Below are positions 50,765-58,596 of a stretch of 64,000 nt of DNA, piece by piece. Numbering within the stretch: position 1 is the first letter of the stretch; every line of letters begins with the position of its first letter. Under the pieces are notes generated by a model. It was given only the letters and a program-made list of their open reading frames with translations. It did not search any database and was not told the DNA's origin. The stretch comes from CADEDV01 sp048498035 (GTDB lineage Bacteria; Bacteroidota; Bacteroidia; Chitinophagales; Chitinophagaceae): assembly GCA_048498035.1 (NCBI GenBank), contig JBEHYT010000022.1, positions 1-64,000 of the forward strand. The letters are read 5' to 3'. The translations under genes and the position numbers were made by a program.

Positions 50765-52216
50765 GTGTTTAAAAAGCTGGATAAACTGGTACTCAGGGCC
50801 TTCATCGGCCCGTTTGTGGCAACGTTCTTTATTACGTTGCTGGTGTTAATTATCCAGTTTTTCTGGCTCTACATTGATGACTTTGTAGGGAAGGGACTGG
50901 ACGCAAGCCTGATCGCGGAATTTATCTGGTACCAGAGCGCTGTACTGGTGCCGTTGGCCCTGCCACTGGCCATCTTGCTTTCCTCGCTGATGACTTTTGG
51001 CAACCTGGGTGAAACGTTTGAACTGGTAGCCATTAAGGCCGCCGGCATTTCACTGCTGCGCTTTATGCGCCCCCTTTTTATTTTTACAGTGTTCATCTGC
51101 GGCATTGCTTTTTTATTTTCCAACTACATCATTCCCGTTGCCGCGTTGAAATCAACCACGTTGCTGCGTGATATTGTATATGCCAAGCCTGCGTTTGATC
51201 TTCGGGAAGGTGTATTTTATGACAACATCCCGCAGTTTGCTATAAAAGTGGGAAAAAAAGAATCCAATGATAGCGTTGTTCGTGACGTGATCATCTACGA
51301 ACAATCCAATGCCATCCAGGATAATTTCATCATCGCGCGAAGCGGTATCATGAAAGTTTCGCCAGACAAGCGTTTCCTGGAGTTCAATCTTAAAAATGGA
51401 AGGCGTTATGAAGAACGTACTTCGAACGGCTACGGTGTTACTGGTCAATATGTACGGATGGCATTTAAGGAGTACAAGAAAAAATTTGACCTGACCACGC
51501 TCGGGCTCATGGCCCGCACCCCGGATAGTCTTAACCGGAACGGTGAACGTTACTACAATATGCGGCAGCTGGATAAAGCCATCGATTCCATACAGCGGCT
51601 TTGCGATACAATTCAAAAACAGGTGCAACTGGGAACATTCAGCATCTGGAATTTTCGCGCCATGGTAGATAGCAACTGGAATACCGTTGCGTACAAAGAC
51701 ACCGGAAGGCATAAAGAAGCCCAAAATTTTAGTACCTGGCTTCCGGATTCAGCACGTAAACCGCTGGCAGAGCGCGTAACCGCCCTGGCAAACACGCTCA
51801 GCAATACAATTGTTACCGAAGCGCAGCGATTAAAGGATACAGAGCGCATTCTGCGCAAACACAAAATAGAATGGCATCGCAAAGTGGTACTGTCATTGGC
51901 TTGCCTGGTGCTGTTTCTCATTGGAGCGCCACTGGGATCCATTATCCGGAAAGGAGGACTCGGTATGCCCCTGATCCTTGCTATCGGGTTTTTTATGCTG
52001 TTTTATTTTTCGAGTACAACCGGCGAAAAATTTGCAAAAGAGAATACGATGAGTGTTTTTGCCGGGATGTGGCTGGCAACCTTCATTCTTCTTCCTATTG
52101 GACTGTTTCTCACTTATAAAGCGCTGCGCGATTCACAGTTGTTCAATAAAGATGCGTACCGCAAAATTATCAGCCGGATACGAGGCCTGTTTGGGCGCAA
52201 AACAACCAGCAACTGA
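50765..52216 (+). CDS. LptF/LptG-family permease
   Basis: A 483-residue membrane protein of the YjgP/YjgQ family, which with LptB extracts LPS from the inner membrane. It has three N-terminal helices (about 12-35, 55-80, 98-120), a large periplasmic beta-jellyroll-like domain (about 125-370, longer than in E. coli) and three C-terminal helices (about 378-400, 405-425, 432-452). FIGAPLGSIIRKGGLGMPL is typical. The start is GTG (50765). TATTTTTG at 50736-50743 is a likely -7 box. Bacteroidota usually carry two such permeases; I cannot say which role this one fills. Confidence 0.9.
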   Translation: MFKKLDKLVLRAFIGPFVATFFITLLVLIIQFFWLYIDDFVGKGLDASLIAEFIWYQSAVLVPLALPLAILLSSLMTFGNLGETFELVAIKAAGISLLRFMRPLFIFTVFICGIAFLFSNYIIPVAALKSTTLLRDIVYAKPAFDLREGVFYDNIPQFAIKVGKKESNDSVVRDVIIYEQSNAIQDNFIIARSGIMKVSPDKRFLEFNLKNGRRYEERTSNGYGVTGQYVRMAFKEYKKKFDLTTLGLMARTPDSLNRNGERYYNMRQLDKAIDSIQRLCDTIQKQVQLGTFSIWNFRAMVDSNWNTVAYKDTGRHKEAQNFSTWLPDSARKPLAERVTALANTLSNTIVTEAQRLKDTERILRKHKIEWHRKVVLSLACLVLFLIGAPLGSIIRKGGLGMPLILAIGFFMLFYFSSTTGEKFAKENTMSVFAGMWLATFILLPIGLFLTYKALRDSQLFNKDAYRKIISRIRGLFGRKTTSN

Positions 52217-52260
52217 TTTTTCCCGCGATTAGAGTATCTTGTTGCAGCTAAACCTGTTGT

Positions 52261-53034
52261 ATGAAATATTTTCTCTTCATTCTTCTTACAGCCTGTTTTT
52301 TCTCCTGTAAAAACAAAACGAATTCAACAGCACCAACCAGTGATAGCGCAGCGGGTGCTGGTGGAAATCATACAGCTACCATTAACCAGCCTCAAGTGCT
52401 TTCAAAAACAGAGCTGCCTGCTTCCATAAAATTTAAAGGCGTTTTTCATGAAGGATTTTCCTGGAGCGACAAATTGGGAGAGAATATACTTATTACCAGC
52501 CTGGTGCCGGTATATACCAGTGATGCAAAGAGATCCGACGACGGTGAAGCAGAACGCTCAGCCGAACTGTATGCATTCCATTTTATAAAAAAAGATACTG
52601 CGTGGAAACTTTTATGGAAACTGACCGATGCCGAAAAAGACTGTCTTTTTGATGTTACCTGCTCATTCCTGGATCAATCCACTACCATCACCGACCTGGA
52701 TCACAATGGCATTGCTGAAACCAAGATCCAGTACAAACTTGCCTGCAGAAGTGATGTGTCGCCGGCGTATATGAAACTGGTCATGCACGAGGATAGCACA
52801 AAATATATCCTGCGCGGATCGATGTGGATAAAAGCATCAGATACGGATCAGTTTTTTGTTACAGAAAAAGATGCCGACCTGGAAAAACTCCCAAAGAAAA
52901 ATGATGAATATGAGCAATTGTTGCAGACCTTTGGGCGCTATGAAACGGAGCGCGAGTTTTCAACCGCTCCTCCGGCTTTCCTGGAATATGCACGCAAGCA
53001 ATGGATGCAGTTTGCAGTGGAAACAATAAACTAA
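52261..53034 (+). CDS. Lipoprotein of unknown function (M949_RS01915-like)
   Basis: A 257-residue lipoprotein: signal MKYFLFILLTACFFSC with a lipobox ending at Cys 16, then a Ser/Thr/Gly linker (about 20-45). A soluble domain follows with FHEGFSWSDKLGENILI, TSLVPVYTSDAKRSDDGEAE and TDLDHNGIAETKIQYKL (a calcium-binding-like or FG-GAP-like loop), and MKLVMHEDSTKYILRG. The pattern resembles a Bacteroidota family I know only by the NCBI label for surface polysaccharide-related proteins; I am not sure of the match. It precedes the CDF gene by 10 bases. Confidence 0.68.
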   Translation: MKYFLFILLTACFFSCKNKTNSTAPTSDSAAGAGGNHTATINQPQVLSKTELPASIKFKGVFHEGFSWSDKLGENILITSLVPVYTSDAKRSDDGEAERSAELYAFHFIKKDTAWKLLWKLTDAEKDCLFDVTCSFLDQSTTITDLDHNGIAETKIQYKLACRSDVSPAYMKLVMHEDSTKYILRGSMWIKASDTDQFFVTEKDADLEKLPKKNDEYEQLLQTFGRYETEREFSTAPPAFLEYARKQWMQFAVETIN

Positions 53035-53044
53035 ATACGGCTGT

Positions 53045-54073
53045 TTGGAAAAACAACACCAGAATTTATCGGTTCAAAAATGGGTGGCGGCAATCTCCGT
53101 ACTGCTGCTGGCGGTAAAGATCGTTGCCTATTACGCAACCAACTCTGTTGCGATTCTTACGGATGCGCTGGAGAGTATCGTGAATGTGGTGGCCGGGTTT
53201 ATAGGATTGTATAGCCTTTACGTGGCAGCGAAGCCAAGGGATGCCGATCATCCTTATGGACATGGCAAGGCTGAATTTCTCTCCGCCGCAGTGGAAGGCA
53301 CACTGATTGGCACCGCGGGCGTATTGATTATTTACAAGGCCGTAACAACGCTTCTACACCCCGTACCACTACGGAAAATAGATTATGGAATTTGGCTGGT
53401 GGCCGCAACAGCGCTGGTAAACTTCGGATTGGGGACCTATTGCCTGTTGGTGGGGCGCCGCAACAATTCGCTGGCGCTACAGGCCAGCGGCCGCCATCTT
53501 CAAAGCGATACATGGTCTACACTCGGTATTATTGCCGGACTGCTGCTGCTTTATTTTACCGGCTGGTCGTGGGTAGATAGTGCGGTTGCGATTTTATTTG
53601 GCTGCATTATCATTTTTACCGGCTACCGAATCCTTCGCTCTTCCATTGCCGGCATTATGGATGAGGCTGATGTTCAATTACTTGGGCGCATGGTGGAGAT
53701 GCTGGAAAACAACCGGCACGACAACTGGGTTGATTTACACAACCTGCGGGTGATCAAGTACGGATCTATCATTCACGTTGATTGTCATCTTACTGTGCCC
53801 TGGTACCTGAATGTACACGAGGCGCATAATGAGATTGACCGGCTGGCAGGACTAATCCGGGAAGAATTTGGAGAATCCATGGAAATGTTTGTACACTCAG
53901 ACGGATGCCTGCCGTTCCAATGCTCACTCTGCTCCAAGCACGACTGCCCCGTGCGAAAGCAAACTTTTATCCATAAAATTCGTTGGACATTAAAGAACGT
54001 ATCTCAAAATAAAAAACACCAGTTGGAACATGACCAGGACAATCACCCGTTGGATTCAGGCTCAGGAGTTTGA
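53045..54073 (+). CDS. Cation diffusion facilitator (CDF) transporter
   Basis: A 342-residue metal:proton antiporter that exports Zn2+, Fe2+ or similar. It has six transmembrane helices in the first 210 residues. TDALESIVNVVAGFIG (TM2, acidic metal site) and DADHPYGHGKAEFLSA (family signature) are clear. A cytoplasmic C-domain (about 215-310) is followed by a Cys cluster C-x4-C-x2-C-x4-C in DGCLPFQCSLCSKHDCPVR (about 288-310), a potential regulatory metal site. The start is TTG (53045), the only plausible one before TM1. The OsmC gene begins inside its last 44 bases. Confidence 0.9.
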   Translation: MEKQHQNLSVQKWVAAISVLLLAVKIVAYYATNSVAILTDALESIVNVVAGFIGLYSLYVAAKPRDADHPYGHGKAEFLSAAVEGTLIGTAGVLIIYKAVTTLLHPVPLRKIDYGIWLVAATALVNFGLGTYCLLVGRRNNSLALQASGRHLQSDTWSTLGIIAGLLLLYFTGWSWVDSAVAILFGCIIIFTGYRILRSSIAGIMDEADVQLLGRMVEMLENNRHDNWVDLHNLRVIKYGSIIHVDCHLTVPWYLNVHEAHNEIDRLAGLIREEFGESMEMFVHSDGCLPFQCSLCSKHDCPVRKQTFIHKIRWTLKNVSQNKKHQLEHDQDNHPLDSGSGV

Positions 54074-54428
54074 AAGCGAGCATGATGGAAATATGATCAA
54101 AGTGGATGGCGCCAAAACGCATGGGCACGGTCCCAAGGCGCTTCTCCTTTCAGGCCTTGCCGGGTGTTCCGGCATCGATGTGGTGGAGATCCTGCATAAA
54201 AAAAGGGTGGAATTTTCGGATTTTTCAATGGTGGTGGAGGCAGATCAAACCACTGAGCATCCAAAGGTATTTAAAGACATTACCATCACCTACCAACTGC
54301 GTACGGCTGCTGAGAATGAAGATAAAGTGCGTAAAGCTATCGAACTGTCGTTGGAAAAATATTGCGGCGTTTCTGCCATGCTGCGAAAAAATTCAGCAAT
54401 TCATTATAAATTGGAGCTACTGAAGTAA
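54030..54428 (+). CDS. OsmC-family protein
   Basis: A 132-residue OsmC/Ohr-fold protein. The two redox Cys are in LAGCSGIDVVEIL (about residue 46) and KYCGVSAMLRK (about 112). OsmC proteins reduce organic peroxides or, in the YhfA branch, have unknown roles; this GCSGIDVV type is the latter kind, so peroxidase activity is inferred only. The ATG lies 44 bases inside the CDF gene, and the N-terminal strand (TRTITRWIQAQEFESEHD) is needed for the fold, so the overlap looks real. The Rrf2 gene follows after three bases. Confidence 0.88.
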   Translation: MTRTITRWIQAQEFESEHDGNMIKVDGAKTHGHGPKALLLSGLAGCSGIDVVEILHKKRVEFSDFSMVVEADQTTEHPKVFKDITITYQLRTAAENEDKVRKAIELSLEKYCGVSAMLRKNSAIHYKLELLK

Positions 54429-54431
54429 TCT

Positions 54432-54839
54432 ATGCTGTCGAAAAAATCACAATATGCCTTTAAGGCGCTTGCCTATCTCACGGAAAAATTTGATGAAGGT
54501 CCTGTACTGATCTCCGAAATTTCCCGTAAAAAGAAAATTCCGTTAAAATTTCTGGAAAATATCCTGCTCGAACTAAAAAAGGCAGATATACTGGATAGCA
54601 AAAAAGGCAAGGGCGGGGGCTATTTTTTAAAGAAAAGCCCGGAGAAGATCAAAGTGGCCACCATTATCAGGCTTGTAAACGGGCCCATTTCGATGTTGCC
54701 ATGTGTAAGTCTCTATTTCTATGAACGTTGCAAGAATTGCAACGAAAAATACTGCGCGCTGCACGACCTCATGACCGAAGTGCGCGATGCCACATTGCAG
54801 GTGGTTGAAAACCGTACATTAAAGGATTTGCTCAAGTAA
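54432..54839 (+). CDS. Rrf2-family transcriptional regulator with Cys cluster
   Basis: A 135-residue winged-helix repressor: MLSKKSQYAFKALAYL, EISRKKKIPLKFLENILLELKKADILDSKKGKGGGY (recognition helix and wing, about 30-62). The effector region has cysteines at LPCVSLYFYERCKNCNEKYCALH (Cys about 93, 101, 104, 109 by count). Cys residues in this place bind a [2Fe-2S] cluster in IscR-type members; the CymR-type lacks them. The sulfur operon starts 118 bases downstream, with an operator-like palindrome on its promoter, so control of that operon is likely but inferred. Confidence 0.9.
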   Translation: MLSKKSQYAFKALAYLTEKFDEGPVLISEISRKKKIPLKFLENILLELKKADILDSKKGKGGGYFLKKSPEKIKVATIIRLVNGPISMLPCVSLYFYERCKNCNEKYCALHDLMTEVRDATLQVVENRTLKDLLK

Positions 54840-54861
54840 CTATATCGTGTTGATAACAAAC

Positions 54862-54878
54862 GTTCTGTTGAACAGAAC
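54862..54878. promoter_or_regulatory. Perfect palindrome between Rrf2 and the sulfur operon
   Basis: GTTCTGTT-G-AACAGAAC has 8-bp perfect arms and a one-base centre. It may be a protein-binding site upstream of the operon promoter, or a weak hairpin terminator of the Rrf2 gene (tail ACTTTCC is poor for that). Confidence 0.55.
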
Positions 54879-54896
54879 TTTCCGCAAATTAAAAGT

Positions 54897-54935
54897 CCAC
54901 TAACTTGGTGGGCTATTCTTGATCCCTTATTTTTG
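54897..54935 (+). promoter_or_regulatory. Promoter and operator-like dyad of the sulfur assimilation operon
   Basis: TTG (54905-54907), a 20-base spacer and TATTTTTG (54928-54935) fit the Bacteroidota promoter; the start should be near 54941. The dyad CCACTAA-C-TTGGTGG (54897-54911, 6 of 7 arm pairs) covers the -33 box, where an Rrf2-type repressor would block transcription. Confidence 0.6.
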
Positions 54936-54956
54936 TATCCTTAAAATTTATCGCTT

Positions 54957-55592
54957 ATGTCATTACGTCTTGGGGACAAGGCTCCCAATTTTAAAGCAAA
55001 GACAACTGCCGGAGAGATCGACTTTTATGAGTATCTCGGAGACGGTTGGGGTATTCTATTTTCACACCCTGCAGACTATACCCCTGTTTGTACAACTGAG
55101 CTGGGGCGTACTGCGTTGTTGAACGAAGAATTTGCAAAGCGTAATGTAAAAGTGCTTGCTGTAAGTGTTGATCCATTGGATAAACACGAGGGATGGGTAA
55201 AGGATATCAATGAAACGCAGCATTGCACGGTTAATTTCCCCATTATTGCTGATGAAGATCGCAATGTGGCCACGCTCTATGACATGATCCATCCCAATGC
55301 ATCGGCTACGGCAACCGTTCGGTCGTTGTTTGTGATTGGTCCGGATAAAGCCGTAAAGCTGATCATTACTTACCCGGCTTCTACGGGTCGTAATTTTTAC
55401 GAAGTATTGCGCGTGGTAGACTCACTGCAACTTACGTCTGGTTACAGCGTGGCAACTCCGGCCGACTGGAAGGCGGGTGAGGATGTAATTGTTGTTCCTG
55501 CTGTTTCCACAGAAGATGCGATCAAAAAATTTCCGAAAGGTGTGAAAGTGGTAAAGCCTTACCTGCGTTACACGCCGCAGCCTAATTTGTAA
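54957..55592 (+). CDS. Peroxiredoxin (1-Cys, Prx6-like)
   Basis: A 211-residue peroxidase with the peroxidatic Cys 45 in FSHPADYTPVCTTELG and the C-terminal Prx6-type extension. VDPLDKHEGWVKDI and YPASTGRNFYEVLRVVDSLQ are family blocks. Only one other Cys (about 90, TQHCTVNFP) exists and is not at the resolving position, so a 1-Cys mechanism with an external thiol, possibly bacillithiol, is expected. It is the first gene of the sulfur operon, and its stop overlaps the cysH start by one base. Confidence 0.92.
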   Translation: MSLRLGDKAPNFKAKTTAGEIDFYEYLGDGWGILFSHPADYTPVCTTELGRTALLNEEFAKRNVKVLAVSVDPLDKHEGWVKDINETQHCTVNFPIIADEDRNVATLYDMIHPNASATATVRSLFVIGPDKAVKLIITYPASTGRNFYEVLRVVDSLQLTSGYSVATPADWKAGEDVIVVPAVSTEDAIKKFPKGVKVVKPYLRYTPQPNL

Positions 55593-56284
55593 TGCTTAAC
55601 GAAGAATTTATACAGTCGCTGGAAATTGCGCCACTTGCGGATCGGATCCGGCAGGTGGCGGAATTGTTTCCGGGCCAGGTGGCATTTTCATCGTCGCTGG
55701 GGCAGGAAGACCAGGTGCTGACCGATATTATTTTTCGCAACAACCTGCCCGTACGCATCTTTACGATAGATACGGGCAGGTTGTTTAATGAGACCTATGA
55801 GCTGTTAGAGCGGACGGTAGCCCGTTACAAAAAGAATATCGATGTTTTTTTTCCGCAGGCCGATGAAGTGCAGGCTTTTGTGGCAGCAAACGGCATCAAC
55901 GGTTTTTATGAATCAGTGGAAAATCGTAAATCATGTTGTTTTGTTCGGAAAGTGGAGCCGTTGAATCGCGCGCTGCGCGATGTAAAAGTATGGATCACCG
56001 GTTTGCGTGCAGAGCAATCTGACAACCGACGCAATATGCCGATGATTGAATGGAGCGGGGAAAAGCAATTATACAAGTTTAATCCGCTGATTCGTTGGAC
56101 GTACGATGAAATGCTGGCCTACATTCATGAGAACAATGTGCCGTACAATCGCCTTCATGATAAGGGATTTATCAGCATTGGATGTGCTCCCTGCACCAGG
56201 GCAATTGAACCGGGTGAAGATGCCCGTGCCGGCAGATGGTGGTGGGAAGTTTCAAAAAAAGAATGCGGCCTTCATACGGCCTGA
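55592..56284 (+). CDS. cysH: Adenylyl-sulfate (APS) reductase, CysH family
   Basis: The 230-residue enzyme reduces activated sulfate to sulfite with thioredoxin. It has the P-loop-like SSSLGQEDQVLTD, FTIDTGRLFNETYEL and the C-terminal catalytic Cys in KKECGLH (Cys 225). Two Cys pairs, C115-C116 and C198-x2-C201, mark the [4Fe-4S] type that uses APS rather than PAPS. In agreement, no APS kinase (CysC) is present in the operon and CysN has no CysC fusion. Confidence 0.93.
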   Translation: MLNEEFIQSLEIAPLADRIRQVAELFPGQVAFSSSLGQEDQVLTDIIFRNNLPVRIFTIDTGRLFNETYELLERTVARYKKNIDVFFPQADEVQAFVAANGINGFYESVENRKSCCFVRKVEPLNRALRDVKVWITGLRAEQSDNRRNMPMIEWSGEKQLYKFNPLIRWTYDEMLAYIHENNVPYNRLHDKGFISIGCAPCTRAIEPGEDARAGRWWWEVSKKECGLHTA

Positions 56285-56353
56285 TAGCCTGTCCGATTTT
56301 TACACAACCTGCCGATATAAAATTGGCAGAATGCGATGACCTGAAAAGTAGTA

Positions 56354-57283
56354 ATGATGAGTGAAGCAGTATCAACTGAATTGAGAAAACTGGATTACCT
56401 GGATCAACTGGAGGCAGAAAGCATTCATATTTTCCGGGAAATAGCCGCCCAGTTTGAGCGGCCTGCCCTTTTATTCAGCGGCGGTAAAGACTCTATTACG
56501 CTTGTGCATCTGGCGCGCAAAGCGTTTGCGCCCGGTAAAATTCCATTTCCATTAGTACATATTGACACCGGGCATAATTTCCCGGAAGCGCTCGCATTCC
56601 GGGATGCATTGGCAGCAGAAGTTGGCGCCAGCCTGGTGGTACGAAAAGTGGAAGATACCATTCGCAGCCGCAGCCTGACCGAGCCGCGTGGAAAATTTGC
56701 CAGCAGGAACTGGTTGCAGACCTACACGTTGCTGGATACCATCGAGGAATTTGCATTTGACGCATGTATTGGCGGCGCGCGCCGCGATGAAGAAAAAGCG
56801 AGAGCCAAGGAACGGATCTTTTCTGTTCGGGATGAATTTGGTCAATGGAATCCCAAACTGCAACGCCCGGAGCTCTGGAATATTTATAACGGCCGCATTC
56901 ATAAAGGAGAAAATGTGCGCGTTTTTCCGATTAGTAACTGGACTGAACTGGATGTATGGAATTATATCCGCCGCGAGAATATCGCGCTGCCATCTATCTA
57001 TTTTTCGCATGAGCGGGAAGTGCTGGAGCATGAAGGCCAGTTGATCGCCGTATCGGAATTTATTCAGATTGACCCGGAAGATCGCGTGGAAAAAAGAAAA
57101 GTGCGCTATCGCACCGTGGGCGATATGACCTGCACCGCTGCCGTGGAATCTGTAGCTGCAACGCTTGACGAAGTGATCAATGAGATCATCAGTACCCGCA
57201 TCAGTGAGCGCGGGGAAACCCGTATTGACGACCGGGTAACAGAAGCTGCGATGGAAGATCGTAAGAAGAACGGCTATTTCTGA
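56354..57283 (+). CDS. cysD: Sulfate adenylyltransferase small subunit
   Basis: CysD, with CysN, makes APS from sulfate and ATP. The 309-residue protein of the ATP pyrophosphatase family has the PP-loop LLFSGGKDSITLVHLA, HIDTGHNFPEALAFRD, ACIGGARRDEEKARAKERIFS and NVRVFPISNWTELDVWNYI. Two adjacent ATGs (56354, 56357) are equally good starts. It lies 69 bases after cysH and 33 before cysN. Confidence 0.95.
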   Translation: MMSEAVSTELRKLDYLDQLEAESIHIFREIAAQFERPALLFSGGKDSITLVHLARKAFAPGKIPFPLVHIDTGHNFPEALAFRDALAAEVGASLVVRKVEDTIRSRSLTEPRGKFASRNWLQTYTLLDTIEEFAFDACIGGARRDEEKARAKERIFSVRDEFGQWNPKLQRPELWNIYNGRIHKGENVRVFPISNWTELDVWNYIRRENIALPSIYFSHEREVLEHEGQLIAVSEFIQIDPEDRVEKRKVRYRTVGDMTCTAAVESVAATLDEVINEIISTRISERGETRIDDRVTEAAMEDRKKNGYF

Positions 57284-57316
57284 TTACCTATTTAATAACC
57301 AGACCCAATAAAAGAT

Positions 57317-58558
57317 ATGGACCTGCTTCGTTTTATTACCGCCGGAAGTGTAGATGATGGAAAAAGCACCCTGATCGGTCGTTTATTGTACGACAGTAAG
57401 AATATTCTCGTGGACCAACTGGAAGCGCTGGAGCGCTCCACCAAAAACAAAGAAGCAGGCGAAGTGGACCTCGCGCTGCTTACAGACGGACTGCGTGCTG
57501 AGCGCGAACAGGGCATTACGATTGATGTGGCCTATCGCTACTTTACCACTCCACGTCGGAAATTTATCATTGCAGATGCTCCGGGGCACGTGCAATACAC
57601 CCGCAACATGATAACAGGAGCTTCCAATGCCAGCCTGATCATTATTCTTGTAGATGCGCGGCAGGGCGTGGTGGAACAAACGCGTCGCCACTCGATTATC
57701 GCATCGCTGCTGAAAATAAAGCACGTTGTGGTAGCCGTGAATAAAATGGACCTGGTGGATTATGCCCGCGATGTTTATAATAATATCGTGATCGATTATT
57801 CAGCCGTAGCCCGGCAGTTGGGTTTAGATGAAGTAACCTATATTCCTATCAGCGCATTGCGCGGAGATAATATTGTTGACAGGTCTGCCAACATGGACTG
57901 GTATGAAGGAACGCCGCTGCTGCAATTCCTGGAAGAAGTGGAACTGGACCATGATATTAACCTGGAAGATCCCCGGTTCCAGGTGCAACTCGTAATTCGT
58001 CCGCAAACAGAAGCGCTGCATGATTACCGTGGTTATGCAGGCCGGGTGATCAGCGGCGTATACAAGAAGGGCGATAAAATCCAGGTATTGCCCGCAGGCA
58101 TCAGCTCAACAATCAGTGCGCTTGAAGTAGGTGGCAAAGAAGTGGAGGAAGTATTTGCGCCACAGGCTGCGGTATTACGTTTGGCAGATGATATCGATAT
58201 CAGCCGTGGCGATACGATTGCAAAAGAAGACAACCTGCCCCGGGTTGCGTCAGAACTGGATGTTGTGCTTTGCTGGCTGGGCGATAAACCGCTACAGCCC
58301 GGTAATAAATATTACCTGCAGCACAATGGACGACTGGTGCGGGCAGTGGTTCGCGATATTGCCTATAAGATTGATGTAAACACATTACAACAACAGGAGC
58401 CAGATGGGCCGGTGAAATTGAATGAAGTAATTCGCGCAACGATAAAAACGGCAACACCACTGGTATTTGATTCATTTGAGCGCATCCAGGAAAATGGAAG
58501 CGCCATCCTGATCGACGAGACCAGCAACAGTACTGTAGCGGCGGTGCTGCTACAGTAA
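57317..58558 (+). CDS. cysN: Sulfate adenylyltransferase large subunit (GTPase)
   Basis: The EF-Tu-like GTPase couples GTP hydrolysis to APS formation by CysD. It has 413 residues: P-loop GSVDDGKSTLIGRLLYDSK, switch I region EREQGITIDVAYRYF, switch II DAPGHVQYTRNM and base-specific AVNKMDLVDY. Two beta-barrel domains follow to the end. There is no C-terminal CysC kinase domain, in keeping with the APS-type CysH. Confidence 0.95.
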   Translation: MDLLRFITAGSVDDGKSTLIGRLLYDSKNILVDQLEALERSTKNKEAGEVDLALLTDGLRAEREQGITIDVAYRYFTTPRRKFIIADAPGHVQYTRNMITGASNASLIIILVDARQGVVEQTRRHSIIASLLKIKHVVVAVNKMDLVDYARDVYNNIVIDYSAVARQLGLDEVTYIPISALRGDNIVDRSANMDWYEGTPLLQFLEEVELDHDINLEDPRFQVQLVIRPQTEALHDYRGYAGRVISGVYKKGDKIQVLPAGISSTISALEVGGKEVEEVFAPQAAVLRLADDIDISRGDTIAKEDNLPRVASELDVVLCWLGDKPLQPGNKYYLQHNGRLVRAVVRDIAYKIDVNTLQQQEPDGPVKLNEVIRATIKTATPLVFDSFERIQENGSAILIDETSNSTVAAVLLQ

Positions 58559-58577
58559 ATTTTTTTGTTATATAACT

Positions 58578-58594
58578 CTATAAAAATAGTAGAC
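58578..58594. promoter_or_regulatory. Operator-like sequence before cobA, similar to the operon promoter dyad
   Basis: CTATAAAAATAGTAGAC ends three bases before the cobA ATG and contains CTAT-AAAA-ATAG. Aligned with CCACTAACTTGGTGGGC (54897-54913) it matches at 9 of 17 positions, and five of the eight differences are C/T or G/A changes. It may be a second site of the same regulator. Confidence 0.4.
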
Positions 58595-58596
58595 TA

